Part shown: piece after piece, positions 5,370-11,794 of the stretch | How the letters are laid out: each line of letters starts with the position of its first letter | Position numbering within the stretch: position 1 is the stretch's first letter | Origin: Fimbriimonadales bacterium | GTDB taxonomy: Bacteria; Armatimonadota; Fimbriimonadia; Fimbriimonadales; GBS-DC | Length of the DNA: 11,794 nucleotides | Assembly (NCBI GenBank): GCA_026416655.1 | Contig: JAOAES010000247.1 | Location: 1 to 11,794, forward strand | Direction of reading: 5' to 3' | Made by a program: the position numbers and the translations under genes | Notes under the pieces: model-generated | Database searches by the model: none | Told to the model about the DNA's origin: nothing | What the model saw: only the letters and a program-made list of their open reading frames with translations

Positions 5370-6797
5370 ATGGCGGAGCTAATCCTCTATAACACGCTGA
5401 CGCGCACCGAAGAGCCGTTCACGCCGCGTGAGCCGGGCAAGGTTTCGATGTACGCCTGCGGACTCACGCCGCAAGCCCCCGCCCACGTGGGGCACATGCG
5501 CGGCGTGGTCGTGATGGATGTCGTAGGGCGCTGGTTCGAACAACTTGGCTATAAAGTGAACTTCGTGCAGAACTTCACCGACATCGATGACAAAATCATC
5601 CGTCGTGCCAACGAGGAAGGCATCAGCACGACGGAGGTCGCCGAGAAATACAGCAAGATGTATGTGGAGGACGCCGAGGCGCTGGGCGTACGCCTGCCCC
5701 GATTCGTGAAGGTCACCGAGAATATGGACGCCATCATCGAGATGGTGCAACGCCTCGTGAACGACGGCTATGCCTACGTGGTGGACGGCGATGTCTACTT
5801 CGAGGTCAACAAGTTTCCCGAGTACGGTAAGCTGTCGGGGCGAAGCGTGGAGGAGATGCAGGCGGGCGCGCGCATCGAGGTCGACGAACGCAAGCGCAAC
5901 CCCGAAGACTTCGCCCTCTGGAAAGCCGCCAAACCCGGTGAGCCTGCGTGGGACAGCCCATGGGGCAAGGGGCGTCCAGGCTGGCACATCGAATGCTCTG
6001 CCCTGAGCCTCAAATATCTCGGCGCAGCGTTCGATATCCACGCGGGCGGGATGGATCTGATTTTCCCCCACCACGAGAACGAAATCGCGCAATCGGAGGC
6101 GTACCTGCACTGCGAACAGCCCTTCGCCCGCTACTGGTTGCACTGGGGACCTGTGCGCCTACGTCAGGAGAAGATGTCGAAGTCGACGGGGGTGGTCGTG
6201 CCTATCCGCGAGCTGCGCCAGCAATACGAGCCTGCCGTCATCCGCTACTTCCTGCTGACGGTGCATTACCGCACGCCGCTGGAATTCGCATATGAGCGGC
6301 TGGACGAGGCGAAAGCGGCGTTAGAGCGAATTCGCACAGCATATCAGCGTGGGCATGCGCTCTTGCGCGAGCGCGGGAGTGCGAGCGCCGACACTGCGCT
6401 CGCCGAGCCGTATATTCAGCAGTTCCGCGCCGCGATGAACCACGATTTCAACACAGCGCAAGCGCTGGCAGCGGTGTTCGAGGTGGTACGCGAGATTAAC
6501 ACGCGCCTGAACACGCCGGAACTCGCGGCGAAACCCGACACGCCCGCCGAACTCGCGGGCTTGCTCAACGCTCTGCAGTGGATGATGGAGACCGTGCTGG
6601 GCGTTTCGCTTAGTGCGCCCGCCGCCGCGCAGAGCGAGACCTTAGAGCAGTTGATGGAGTGCGTGATTGCGTGGCGTCAGGAGCTGCGCGCCCGCAAACT
6701 GTACGACCTCGCCGACCGCATCCGCGACGACCTGAAGGCGATGGGGATTCTGCTGGAGGACAGCCCCCAGGGTACTACGTGGCGCGTGTCCTCGTAA
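5370..6797 (+). CDS. cysS: Cysteinyl-tRNA synthetase
   Basis: A 475-residue class I aminoacyl-tRNA synthetase that charges tRNA-Cys in the cytoplasm. The Rossmann catalytic core carries the HIGH-type motif as HVGH (39-42) and the KMSKS loop (268-272). All four zinc ligands of the E. coli enzyme are recognisable: C30, C209 in WHIECS, H234 and E238 in HHENE. The TDIDDKI segment follows the first half of the fold. The C-terminal helical DALR-like domain spans roughly 290-475. Length and order match the family. The segment before HVGH reads CGLTPQAP instead of the more common CGPTVYD, a variation outside the zinc and catalytic residues. The gene stands alone under its own promoter, faces lptD at its 3' end with a 45-bp gap, and has no visible terminator. 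Confidence 0.97.
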   Translation: MAELILYNTLTRTEEPFTPREPGKVSMYACGLTPQAPAHVGHMRGVVVMDVVGRWFEQLGYKVNFVQNFTDIDDKIIRRANEEGISTTEVAEKYSKMYVEDAEALGVRLPRFVKVTENMDAIIEMVQRLVNDGYAYVVDGDVYFEVNKFPEYGKLSGRSVEEMQAGARIEVDERKRNPEDFALWKAAKPGEPAWDSPWGKGRPGWHIECSALSLKYLGAAFDIHAGGMDLIFPHHENEIAQSEAYLHCEQPFARYWLHWGPVRLRQEKMSKSTGVVVPIRELRQQYEPAVIRYFLLTVHYRTPLEFAYERLDEAKAALERIRTAYQRGHALLRERGSASADTALAEPYIQQFRAAMNHDFNTAQALAAVFEVVREINTRLNTPELAAKPDTPAELAGLLNALQWMMETVLGVSLSAPAAAQSETLEQLMECVIAWRQELRARKLYDLADRIRDDLKAMGILLEDSPQGTTWRVSS

Positions 6798-6842
6798 AGG
6801 AGGCATTTCCACAAGTGCCGATATACACCGTAAAACCGTCCT

Positions 6843-9002
6843 CTAAAAGTCCGCTCCCAACGAACCGGCGGGCTGTCCCAGCTGCCCGTACCCGTAGCGC
6901 GAGAAGCTGGGCAACGCTTTGAGCCGTATAAACACCTGCAGTCCTGTGTCGCGCCGAAAGCCGAACGGGTTGTCGATGTAGCGTATCTCCAGCTCAGCAC
7001 AGTGCAAGTCGTACACCCACAACGCCTGCCGCGCCTCAAATCGGTTCAGGTAGCCGTTGTACTGCGTGAGGAACGAGATTCGCGAGCGTCCCCACTTGAG
7101 GGCGTCCACTCGCAGGAACAGGCTACCCCAGCGGGCGCGTTCGGGGTCGTAGCGGGCAGCGAGTGCGAGTCGCGAGTCGCCAAATCGCCACTGCAGGTCG
7201 GTCTGCAAACTGCGCCAGCGCTCGCGGTTCGGGTCGTAGCTTAGCTGTGTGCGCCAGCGTAGCCATTCGGCAGGCTGGAACTCCAAATTCACGTTCAGCA
7301 GGCTCCATGGGTCGCGTCCCTTGTCGGCGGCGAGCAGGTCATAACTGCTCTGCGCCGCGAGGCTCCAGCCACCGCCCACCAGCCAGCGCAGCTCGCCGTT
7401 CAGCAGATTGTAGACGCCTGTGCGATCGAGCCCCAGCGGGCTATAGCCGTAGGGGCGCAGGTAGTTCCATCGCAGGTTGAGGCTGGAACGCCTCCCCAGC
7501 GGCAGTTGCTGCTCGAGTATGGATTGGAGCAAGTACTGGGCAGTCTCGTCGCTATAGAAGCTCTGACGGAAGCGGTAGCTCCAGAAGGTTGCGGGGCGCG
7601 GCGCAACGTTGCGAGTGAAATCGCCTGAACGCCCCTGCCACTCGAACGCATATCGCTCGCGTGCGATGCGGCTCTGGAACCCCTCCACAAATCGTCCGAC
7701 GCTCAGGCGCAATTGCGACTCGGGCAGGGGTAGCCCCAGACTCCGCGCCGAAGCCGAGAAGCTCAGTTCAGGTAGCCGCTCCAGCCCGCCAAAGACCGTT
7801 GCCTCGCCGACGGGTATGAACCGTTCAAAATCGAACTGCAAGTTCATTTCGCGTTCTAAATCGTAGCGCAGGTTCGCCCGCAGGTTCCACTGACGATTGC
7901 CCGTGCGAGTGCCACTGAAGGCGTTTTCGAATTCCAGGTACTCGCCTGACAGGTTGCTCTGCAGGCGCCCGTGCAGGCGTGTGTCGCCGATGCTGAGGGT
8001 GCGGTTGGCGTTCTCGAACGCGCCGGTGCGGTTGCGGCTCTCGGCGAGGCTCAGGCGCGACTGTCCTGTCCGCGTGGGCAGGCTCCAGTCCGTGCGCAGG
8101 TTCCACGCCGTATTTTCGCTGAACAGCTGATAGCTATTGCGTCGGTACTCGGCGTTCCACCGGGTCTGGATTGCGCCGAGATTTTGCCCGTGTTGCCAGC
8201 GCCCGGTGATGGAGTCGGCGCGCTGGCGCAGGTCGCGCAATAGATAGAGGTTCAAGTCGCCGCGTGCGTAGTTCTGCTGGAGGTTCAGGCCGAGCCCGCG
8301 CTTTTGCATCAAGTCGAAACGGGCGTTGCCCAACGCGCCCTGCGCCAGCAGATAGGCGACGGCATAGCGGAGATAGAAGCCTTCCTCTTCAGTGAATCCC
8401 GCGTCAGGCAGGGGAGAGACGTCGCCCTCACGCAAGGGCACTGCCACATACGGGATACTCAGCACGGTACGTCCCAGAATCCGCAAGCGCACATCGCGTA
8501 GAACGGCTCGGTCGCCTGCGGTCGCGTCCAGCGTCGCCGCGCTCCAGTGGAAGTGGGGATGCTCTAAACCGCAGGTGGTGGCAGTGCATTGTTCCGCGTG
8601 GACACGGTTCTCCACGCCTTCCAGGCGCGCGCCCTGCAGGTAGAGGCTATCCAGCAGGCGGTTCTGCGTGAAGGCAGGCTTCAACTCGGCGCGTCCGTCC
8701 AGCAGTGTCCAGCGTCGCTCGCGTGCGAACAGGGTCAGCTCGCGCCCCTGTGCCAGCAAGTTCTCGCTGGTGAGGCGCACGCCATCCCAGAAGCGATATT
8801 CGGCTTTGCGCGGAGCGCCGCGAAAGCGCGTTCCTTCCAGCAGGTACTCACGCCATCGGGCGGCAATCGCCTCGCCCTGCACCGTGTCGGACGCGCTCTC
8901 GTATCGCAGCGCGCCCTGCGTTTGAAACTCGACCTGCTCCCCTTGCTGCTGCCCGAACGCTGTGAGCATCATCAGAGCCGCCGCCAGCCCAACCGCCCGC
9001 AC
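6843..9002 (-). CDS. lptD: LptD-family outer-membrane protein (LPS/OstA-type assembly beta-barrel)
   Basis: A 719-residue exported protein. After a short signal peptide (cleavage near residue 17), residues about 24-175 form the periplasmic OstA/LptD jelly-roll with the family CGLEHPHFHW block. The hinge is LGRTVLSIPYVAVPL (176-190), matching the family's conserved Tyr-Pro segment at the entry to the barrel. The remainder alternates polar and aromatic residues as in an outer-membrane beta-barrel. LHCAELEIRY near 668 corresponds to the Cys region close to the family C-terminus, and the chain ends in Phe, as BAM substrates often do. LptD with LptE delivers lipopolysaccharide to the outer leaflet; whether this organism makes canonical LPS cannot be seen here. 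The GTG start at 9002 is chosen because it opens the signal peptide and lies exactly 7 nt after TACAAT. Only three cysteines are present (139, 144, 668). Confidence 0.87.
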   Translation of the reverse strand: MRAVGLAAALMMLTAFGQQQGEQVEFQTQGALRYESASDTVQGEAIAARWREYLLEGTRFRGAPRKAEYRFWDGVRLTSENLLAQGRELTLFARERRWTLLDGRAELKPAFTQNRLLDSLYLQGARLEGVENRVHAEQCTATTCGLEHPHFHWSAATLDATAGDRAVLRDVRLRILGRTVLSIPYVAVPLREGDVSPLPDAGFTEEEGFYLRYAVAYLLAQGALGNARFDLMQKRGLGLNLQQNYARGDLNLYLLRDLRQRADSITGRWQHGQNLGAIQTRWNAEYRRNSYQLFSENTAWNLRTDWSLPTRTGQSRLSLAESRNRTGAFENANRTLSIGDTRLHGRLQSNLSGEYLEFENAFSGTRTGNRQWNLRANLRYDLEREMNLQFDFERFIPVGEATVFGGLERLPELSFSASARSLGLPLPESQLRLSVGRFVEGFQSRIARERYAFEWQGRSGDFTRNVAPRPATFWSYRFRQSFYSDETAQYLLQSILEQQLPLGRRSSLNLRWNYLRPYGYSPLGLDRTGVYNLLNGELRWLVGGGWSLAAQSSYDLLAADKGRDPWSLLNVNLEFQPAEWLRWRTQLSYDPNRERWRSLQTDLQWRFGDSRLALAARYDPERARWGSLFLRVDALKWGRSRISFLTQYNGYLNRFEARQALWVYDLHCAELEIRYIDNPFGFRRDTGLQVFIRLKALPSFSRYGYGQLGQPAGSLGADF

Positions 9003-9009
9003 GAGCGGG

Positions 9010-9019
9010 ATTGTACCCT
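9010..9019 (-). promoter_or_regulatory. Leaderless-type promoter of lptD
   Basis: The minus strand reads AGGGTACAAT, with TACAAT followed by 7 nt and then the GTG at 9002. The element and spacing are the same as at yjbQ, and no ribosome site is present. Confidence 0.65.
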
Positions 9020-9043
9020 CTCAACGCACTTCAGAAACTTAAC

Positions 9044-9071
9044 CTGACTTTTAAGTTATTTCTGATAAACT
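9044..9071 (+). promoter_or_regulatory. Promoter candidate of the HAF-repeat gene
   Basis: CTGACT (9044-9049) and TAAACT (9066-9071) are 16 bp apart in an AT-rich stretch. Unlike the neighbouring promoters it lacks GGTA before the -10 and lies about 45 nt from the start codon, giving a leader of roughly 38 nt with a real ribosome site. Confidence 0.45.
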
Positions 9072-9076
9072 CCCTA

Positions 9077-9109
9077 TGCCGCAAGAGCAAGCAATCGCGG
9101 CACAGGAGA
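9077..9109 (+). promoter_or_regulatory. Leader hairpin and ribosome binding site of the HAF-repeat gene
   Basis: TGCCGC (9077-9082) pairs perfectly with GCGGCA (9097-9102) around a 14-nt loop. One base later comes AGGAGA (9104-9109), 7 nt before the ATG at 9117. The stem is close enough to influence access to the ribosome site. Confidence 0.55.
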
Positions 9110-9116
9110 CAGAACC

Positions 9117-10115
9117 ATGTTCACACTGCAGTATCGAGGCAACGCGCGTGTCGCCGCGCGGAACGGATTTTTGGTCGGGTTGTTGACGACTGGACTGACG
9201 CTCAGCGCTTCGGCGCAGACTTTGACCTGGCTGGGTGTACTGGATGACTATTCGGGCAGCAGCATCGCCTACAGTGTTTCGGCAGATGGCGGTGTCGTGG
9301 TCGGCGTTTCAAAAGATGACTTCTCGTATCGCTACGAGGAGCAAACCTGGCGCGCGTTTCGCTGGACACCGGACGACGGAATGATTAATTTGGGTACGCT
9401 GGGCGGTCCTAAGAGCGCAGCCTATGGCGTCTCGGCGGACGGCAATATCGTTGTAGGCACTTCCTCGGTAGACTCGCTGGAGCGCCTTGCAGGGTTTGTC
9501 TGGAGAAACGGGACACTGCAAAGTCTTGGAGTGAACACCTTCGTTAACGCTGTCTCGGCAGACGGCAGAGTGATGGTTGGCGGGGGTACCCTGCCCGGTC
9601 TGTCGGGCGTTCGCGCCATTCGCTGGGTGAACGGCAGGGCACAGGACCTGGGACCAGGCATCGCCTACGGTGTCTCGCCCGACGGACGCTTCGTAGTGGG
9701 ACAATCGAATGGGCGTGCATTCCGATGGAACAGTGGACGCATTCTTGACCTGGGACCTGGCGTGGCTTACGGCGTCTCGGCGAACGGGCGCGTGGTGGTC
9801 GGCGAGTCGAGCGGGCGCGCCGTGCGCTGGGTGAACGGCGTGAAATTTGACATCGCGCCCGGCGCTGCATACGGCGTTTCCGCTGACGGCAACTTAATCG
9901 TGGGCGGCTACAACTACAACTGGTACGCCTTCCGCTGGACACCCACACGCGGACTGGAGGACCTGAACGATGTGTTCGATGAGACGATTTCAGGTTGCTT
10001 CCAGTGCTACATGAGCGAAGCACGCGCCGTCTCCGCCGACGGACGCTACATTGTGGGTCAAGGCCGGGGACCGGTCGGAGCGTTCGAGGCGTTCCTGCTG
10101 GATACGCAACCATAA
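9117..10115 (+). CDS. Secreted HAF-repeat (extracellular repeat) protein
   Basis: A 332-residue exported protein. The signal peptide has an unusually long n-region (YRGNARVAARNG) and a likely cleavage after ASA at residue 33. The mature part is built from at least seven VSADG-type repeats, at residues 54, 105, 146, 186, 220, 254 and 305. Each is followed by a VVG strand and then an AFRW or related strand, the pattern of the HAF extracellular repeat family. Such proteins are thought to form beta-propeller-like folds; the molecular role is not established. LGTLGG occurs once near 92. No PEP-CTERM or other sorting tail is present, and the chain ends in DTQP. Two cysteines in CFQC (294, 297) are the only ones seen. 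The ATG at 9117 has a good ribosome site. It is divergent from lptD and precedes the prepilin gene, from which a 14-bp hairpin separates it. Confidence 0.88.
   Translation: MFTLQYRGNARVAARNGFLVGLLTTGLTLSASAQTLTWLGVLDDYSGSSIAYSVSADGGVVVGVSKDDFSYRYEEQTWRAFRWTPDDGMINLGTLGGPKSAAYGVSADGNIVVGTSSVDSLERLAGFVWRNGTLQSLGVNTFVNAVSADGRVMVGGGTLPGLSGVRAIRWVNGRAQDLGPGIAYGVSPDGRFVVGQSNGRAFRWNSGRILDLGPGVAYGVSANGRVVVGESSGRAVRWVNGVKFDIAPGAAYGVSADGNLIVGGYNYNWYAFRWTPTRGLEDLNDVFDETISGCFQCYMSEARAVSADGRYIVGQGRGPVGAFEAFLLDTQP
9645..9950 (+). repeat. Three in-register 102-bp (34-residue) repeats inside the HAF gene
   Basis: Codons 177-210, 211-244 and 245-278 align without gaps, starting DLGPGIAYGVS, DLGPGVAYGVS and DIAPGAAYGVS. 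The first two are the closest pair. The other repeats of this protein are spaced 40, 41 or 51 residues apart, so this central block probably grew by in-frame duplication. Confidence 0.65.
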
Positions 10116-10158
10116 AATCTGCTCAATCTGGAGTTTGTGAAAGGAAAGAACGCCGTAC

Positions 10159-10192
10159 GCTCGGAATGACAGCACATTCTGTCATTCCGAGC
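10159..10192. repeat. Perfect 14-bp inverted repeat between the HAF and prepilin genes
   Basis: GCTCGGAATGACAG (10159-10172) and CTGTCATTCCGAGC (10179-10192) are perfect complements around the 6-nt loop CACATT. No T-run follows on either strand. The right arm, TGTCATTCCGAGC, resembles the start of interspersed repeats seen in several unrelated bacterial genomes. A dispersed REP/MITE-like copy is therefore more likely than an intrinsic terminator, although it could still slow transcription leaving the HAF gene. Confidence 0.7.
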
Positions 10193-10227
10193 AGTTCCTG
10201 AAGAGATACCTATAACCCTATAAATCT

Positions 10228-10250
10228 GAGGTATAATCGCACAGGTGATC
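10228..10250 (+). promoter_or_regulatory. Promoter and ribosome binding site of the prepilin-like gene
   Basis: GAGGTATAAT carries a perfect -10 at 10232-10237. AGGTGATC at 10243-10250 is an 8-base match to the region around the anti-Shine-Dalgarno end of 16S rRNA and lies 4 nt before ATGATG. The predicted transcription start (about 10243-10245) falls at the edge of that site, so the leader is only about 10 nt. Confidence 0.6.
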
Positions 10251-10254
10251 GACG

Positions 10255-11100
10255 ATGATGAAACAACGCGGTTTTACCTTGATTGAGCTACTCGTGGTAA
10301 TCGCGATTATCGCGATTTTAGCAGCGATTCTGTTTCCTGTGTTTGCTCAAGCGCGCGAGAAGGCGCGTCAAACGCAGTGCTTGAGCCAGAACAAGCAGAT
10401 TGGCATCGCCGCAATGATGTACGTGCAAGACTACGACGAGACCTTCCCACTGGCGGAGAATCAGCTTATTCCGCCGCCCGGCTTTTGTGGGGGTGGCTAC
10501 ACCAGTTGTACGTCCATCGGCTACCTTTACTGGTTGCAGCCCTACTCGCGCGACAATCTCTTCTCGCGCTGCCCTTCCGCCAAGCCAATCAGCAACCCCG
10601 ATTCGGCGACGGGGCGTCGGCTGCTCTGTGAGGGGCGTGTCGGCTACGGCGCGGCGTACCCGTCACCCATGGGCTTCTCGGCGGGCTGCTCATTCCCACC
10701 GCAGGTCTTTCCGCCCAGCAAGACATTAGCGCAACTCTCCGCGCCCGCCAGCCATGTGATGGTGATGGACGCGGTGCCTTCTGGCGTCTCAAGCCGTCCC
10801 CTGTGGGAGCAGAATGGGTTCTATATGAACGTCGTCCATTCGCCATTCATTCGCACCGAGTGGCAGCACTACGGATTTAGCACGGTACCCGGCTTCCCGC
10901 CCGCTTTCCATCAGCGTCCGCACGGGCGGCACCAGCGTCAAGTCACCGTGACTTATGCTGATGGGCACACGAAAGCGACGCCGTTCGAGGCGTTGTACGG
11001 ATTGCCTGAGACCGAGTGCGAGCGTGAAAACAACACCTACTGCTCGCGCGTGGAATACACGCGTACTCAGCGTCCCGATCTGTGGGAGAAATGGGATTAG
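10255..11100 (+). CDS. Prepilin-like protein with N-terminal methylation motif and H-X9-DG motif
   Basis: A 281-residue protein of the type IV pilin/pseudopilin superfamily. After the short leader MMKQRG, the prepilin peptidase site lies between G6 and F7, followed by FTLIELLVVIAIIAILAAIL with the conserved Glu at mature position 5. This helix anchors the precursor in the inner membrane and packs the assembled fibre. FPVFAQAREKAR follows, as in many proteins of the Armatimonadota and Planctomycetes. Near the C-terminus, H226 is separated by nine residues from D236-G237, the processing-associated H-X9-DG motif. Eight cysteines are scattered through the globular part (42, 78, 85, 106, 125, 145, 255, 263), suggesting disulfides outside the cytoplasm. 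Two adjacent ATG codons could both serve as the start. No pilus assembly genes are nearby, as is usual for such scattered single genes. Its cargo or partner is unknown. Confidence 0.93.
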   Translation: MMKQRGFTLIELLVVIAIIAILAAILFPVFAQAREKARQTQCLSQNKQIGIAAMMYVQDYDETFPLAENQLIPPPGFCGGGYTSCTSIGYLYWLQPYSRDNLFSRCPSAKPISNPDSATGRRLLCEGRVGYGAAYPSPMGFSAGCSFPPQVFPPSKTLAQLSAPASHVMVMDAVPSGVSSRPLWEQNGFYMNVVHSPFIRTEWQHYGFSTVPGFPPAFHQRPHGRHQRQVTVTYADGHTKATPFEALYGLPETECERENNTYCSRVEYTRTQRPDLWEKWD

Positions 11101-11162
11101 TACCGGTCGGGGTGTCAACTGTTCAGAAGAAGCAGATGGGTCGTGAATAAAGGGTTGACCCG

Positions 11163-11198
11163 CCCCCTGCAATAAGGTTTCCCTTGATTGCACGGGGG
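11163..11198. repeat. Long interrupted hairpin downstream of the prepilin gene
   Basis: CCCCC (11163-11167), TGCAAT (11168-11173) and AAGG (11174-11177) pair with GGGGG (11194-11198), ATTGCA (11187-11192) and CCTT (11182-11185). There are single-base bulges at 11186 and 11193 and a 4-nt loop. The 15 pairs make a strong structure 62 nt after the prepilin stop, but no T-run follows, so a role as terminator is only possible. Confidence 0.6.
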
Positions 11199-11231
11199 AT
11201 CGCACCTCGGCTGATTCCTCTCCGATCGGTC

Positions 11232-11285
11232 TCGGCGGGACGCCGACGCTATGGAGAGTGCGTCGTAGCGTCGGTGTCCCGCTGA
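11232..11285. repeat. Long inverted repeat, up to 19 bp, downstream of the rhodanese gene
   Basis: Positions 11232-11250 pair with 11267-11285, including two G-T pairs, around a 16-nt loop. The arms contain GCGGGACGCCGACGCT and AGCGTCGGTGTCCCGC. It lies 33 nt beyond the stop of the minus-strand MoeB-rhodanese gene, between convergent genes, and no T-run follows on either strand. An interspersed repeat element or a bidirectional Rho-independent-like barrier are both possible. Confidence 0.6.
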
Positions 11286-11317
11286 CGACATTAGGGGGTT
11301 TGCTTTGCCAATCGGCA

Positions 11318-11794
11318 TTAGTACACCGACAAACTCGTGTCGGCTTCCTGCGCGTAGGCGTTCATGCCCCCTGTGAGGTTCTTCACGCGCCGATAGCCCA
11401 TCTGCATCAGCAGGCGCGTGATTTGCCCGCTGCGCCCGCCAGAGCGACAAATCACCACAATCTCGTCGGCGGGGTTGAGTTCATGCACGCGCTCGGGCAC
11501 TTCCGCCATCCGAATGTGCTTGATGTGCGGCAGACGACTGATTTCCAGCTCATACGGCTCGCGCACATCGAGCAGAACCAGCGGCTCGCCCGCTTCCAGT
11601 CGGCGTTTCAGCTCCAGCGGCGTGATGGAAGGGATGCCGTCGGTCTCGACGGTCTCTTCGCCGCGCAGCCCGCAGAACTCCACATAGTCAATCAGCTCGC
11701 GCACGGTGGGGTTCTTGCCGCACACGGGGCAGTCCGGGTCTTTGCGCAGTTTGAGTTCGCGCCAGCGCATGCCCAGCGCGTCCAGCAGCAGCAG
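11318..11794 (-). CDS. MoeB/ThiF-like adenylyltransferase with C-terminal rhodanese domain, 3' part (runs off the right edge)
   Basis: The frame is open from the window edge to a TAA at 11320-11318, giving the last 158 residues. Its first visible residues, LLLLDALGMRWRELKL, match the end of the E1-like adenylation domain, so the Met at 11770 is internal and not the start. DCPVCG near residue 21 supplies one Cys pair of the structural zinc site. From about residue 55 a rhodanese domain follows, with LLDVREPYEL and the persulfide loop CRSGGRS (Cys codon at 11449-11447). The final segment DTSLSVY resembles the end of MoeZ/MoeBR proteins. Such fusions adenylate the C-terminus of a small sulfur carrier (MoaD, ThiS or CysO) and pass sulfur to it for molybdopterin, thiamine, thiolated tRNA or cysteine synthesis. 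Which carrier is served cannot be decided from this part. The ATP-binding half lies outside the window. Confidence 0.9.
   Translation of the reverse strand: MLLLDALGMRWRELKLRKDPDCPVCGKNPTVRELIDYVEFCGLRGEETVETDGIPSITPLELKRRLEAGEPLVLLDVREPYELEISRLPHIKHIRMAEVPERVHELNPADEIVVICRSGGRSGQITRLLMQMGYRRVKNLTGGMNAYAQEADTSLSVY

Noticed and set aside
5379..6143. A 254-codon open frame on the minus strand opposite cysS
   Set aside because: The His/Leu/Val-rich translation is the antisense of conserved CysRS sequence and has no start signal.
11318..11770. A free-standing rhodanese protein starting at the Met at 11770
   Set aside because: The frame continues upstream through LLLLDALG, the characteristic end of the MoeB/ThiF adenylation domain, so the Met is internal.

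Overview
The window reads as a chromosomal, mostly housekeeping stretch from a GC-rich, outer-membrane-bearing bacterium. The best guess is Armatimonadota, perhaps a Fimbriimonadia-like thermophile. The guess rests on a prepilin-like protein with an N-terminal methylation motif and a C-terminal H-X9-DG motif, an LptD-type outer-membrane protein, and a RemA-family regulator in the same genome. It is an inference from protein style, not from rRNA.

Layout. Positions 1-666 (minus strand) hold the 5' end of a secreted fibronectin-III-like protein and a remA (DUF370) gene. Positions 710-829 carry a clean promoter and tRNA-Ala(CGC). Next is hslU (883-2331, plus), the ATPase of the HslUV protease, with no hslV beside it. 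It converges on a minus-strand pair: yjbQ (4450-4866) followed by a secreted 702-residue protein of unknown function (2328-4436). A divergent gap of about 500 bp (4867-5369) has no credible protein gene but is packed with inverted repeats, a tandem 28-bp repeat array and a minus-strand intrinsic terminator. cysS (5370-6797, plus) converges on lptD (6843-9002, minus). lptD is divergent from a HAF-repeat secreted protein (9117-10115), followed by the prepilin-like gene (10255-11100). The right edge holds the 3' end of a MoeB/ThiF-like gene with a C-terminal rhodanese domain (11318-11794, minus).

The genes do not form one pathway. Several act at the cell envelope: LptD, the two secreted proteins of unknown partner, the HAF protein and the prepilin. 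The others cover translation (tRNA-Ala, CysRS), proteolysis (HslU), transcriptional regulation (RemA) and sulfur transfer (MoeB-rhodanese).

The most useful observations are non-coding. Seven transcription units share an extended -10 element, GGTAYAAT-like, with no evident -35. In four of them it lies only 6-9 nt before the start codon, which implies leaderless mRNAs. The downstream gene of the yjbQ pair instead has a good Shine-Dalgarno. The 4867-5369 gap may encode a small structured RNA on the minus strand that ends in a U-tract terminator. Long hairpins without U-tracts sit at 10159-10192, 11163-11198 and 11232-11285 and look like interspersed repeat elements. No mobile element, CRISPR array or dedicated defence system is visible.
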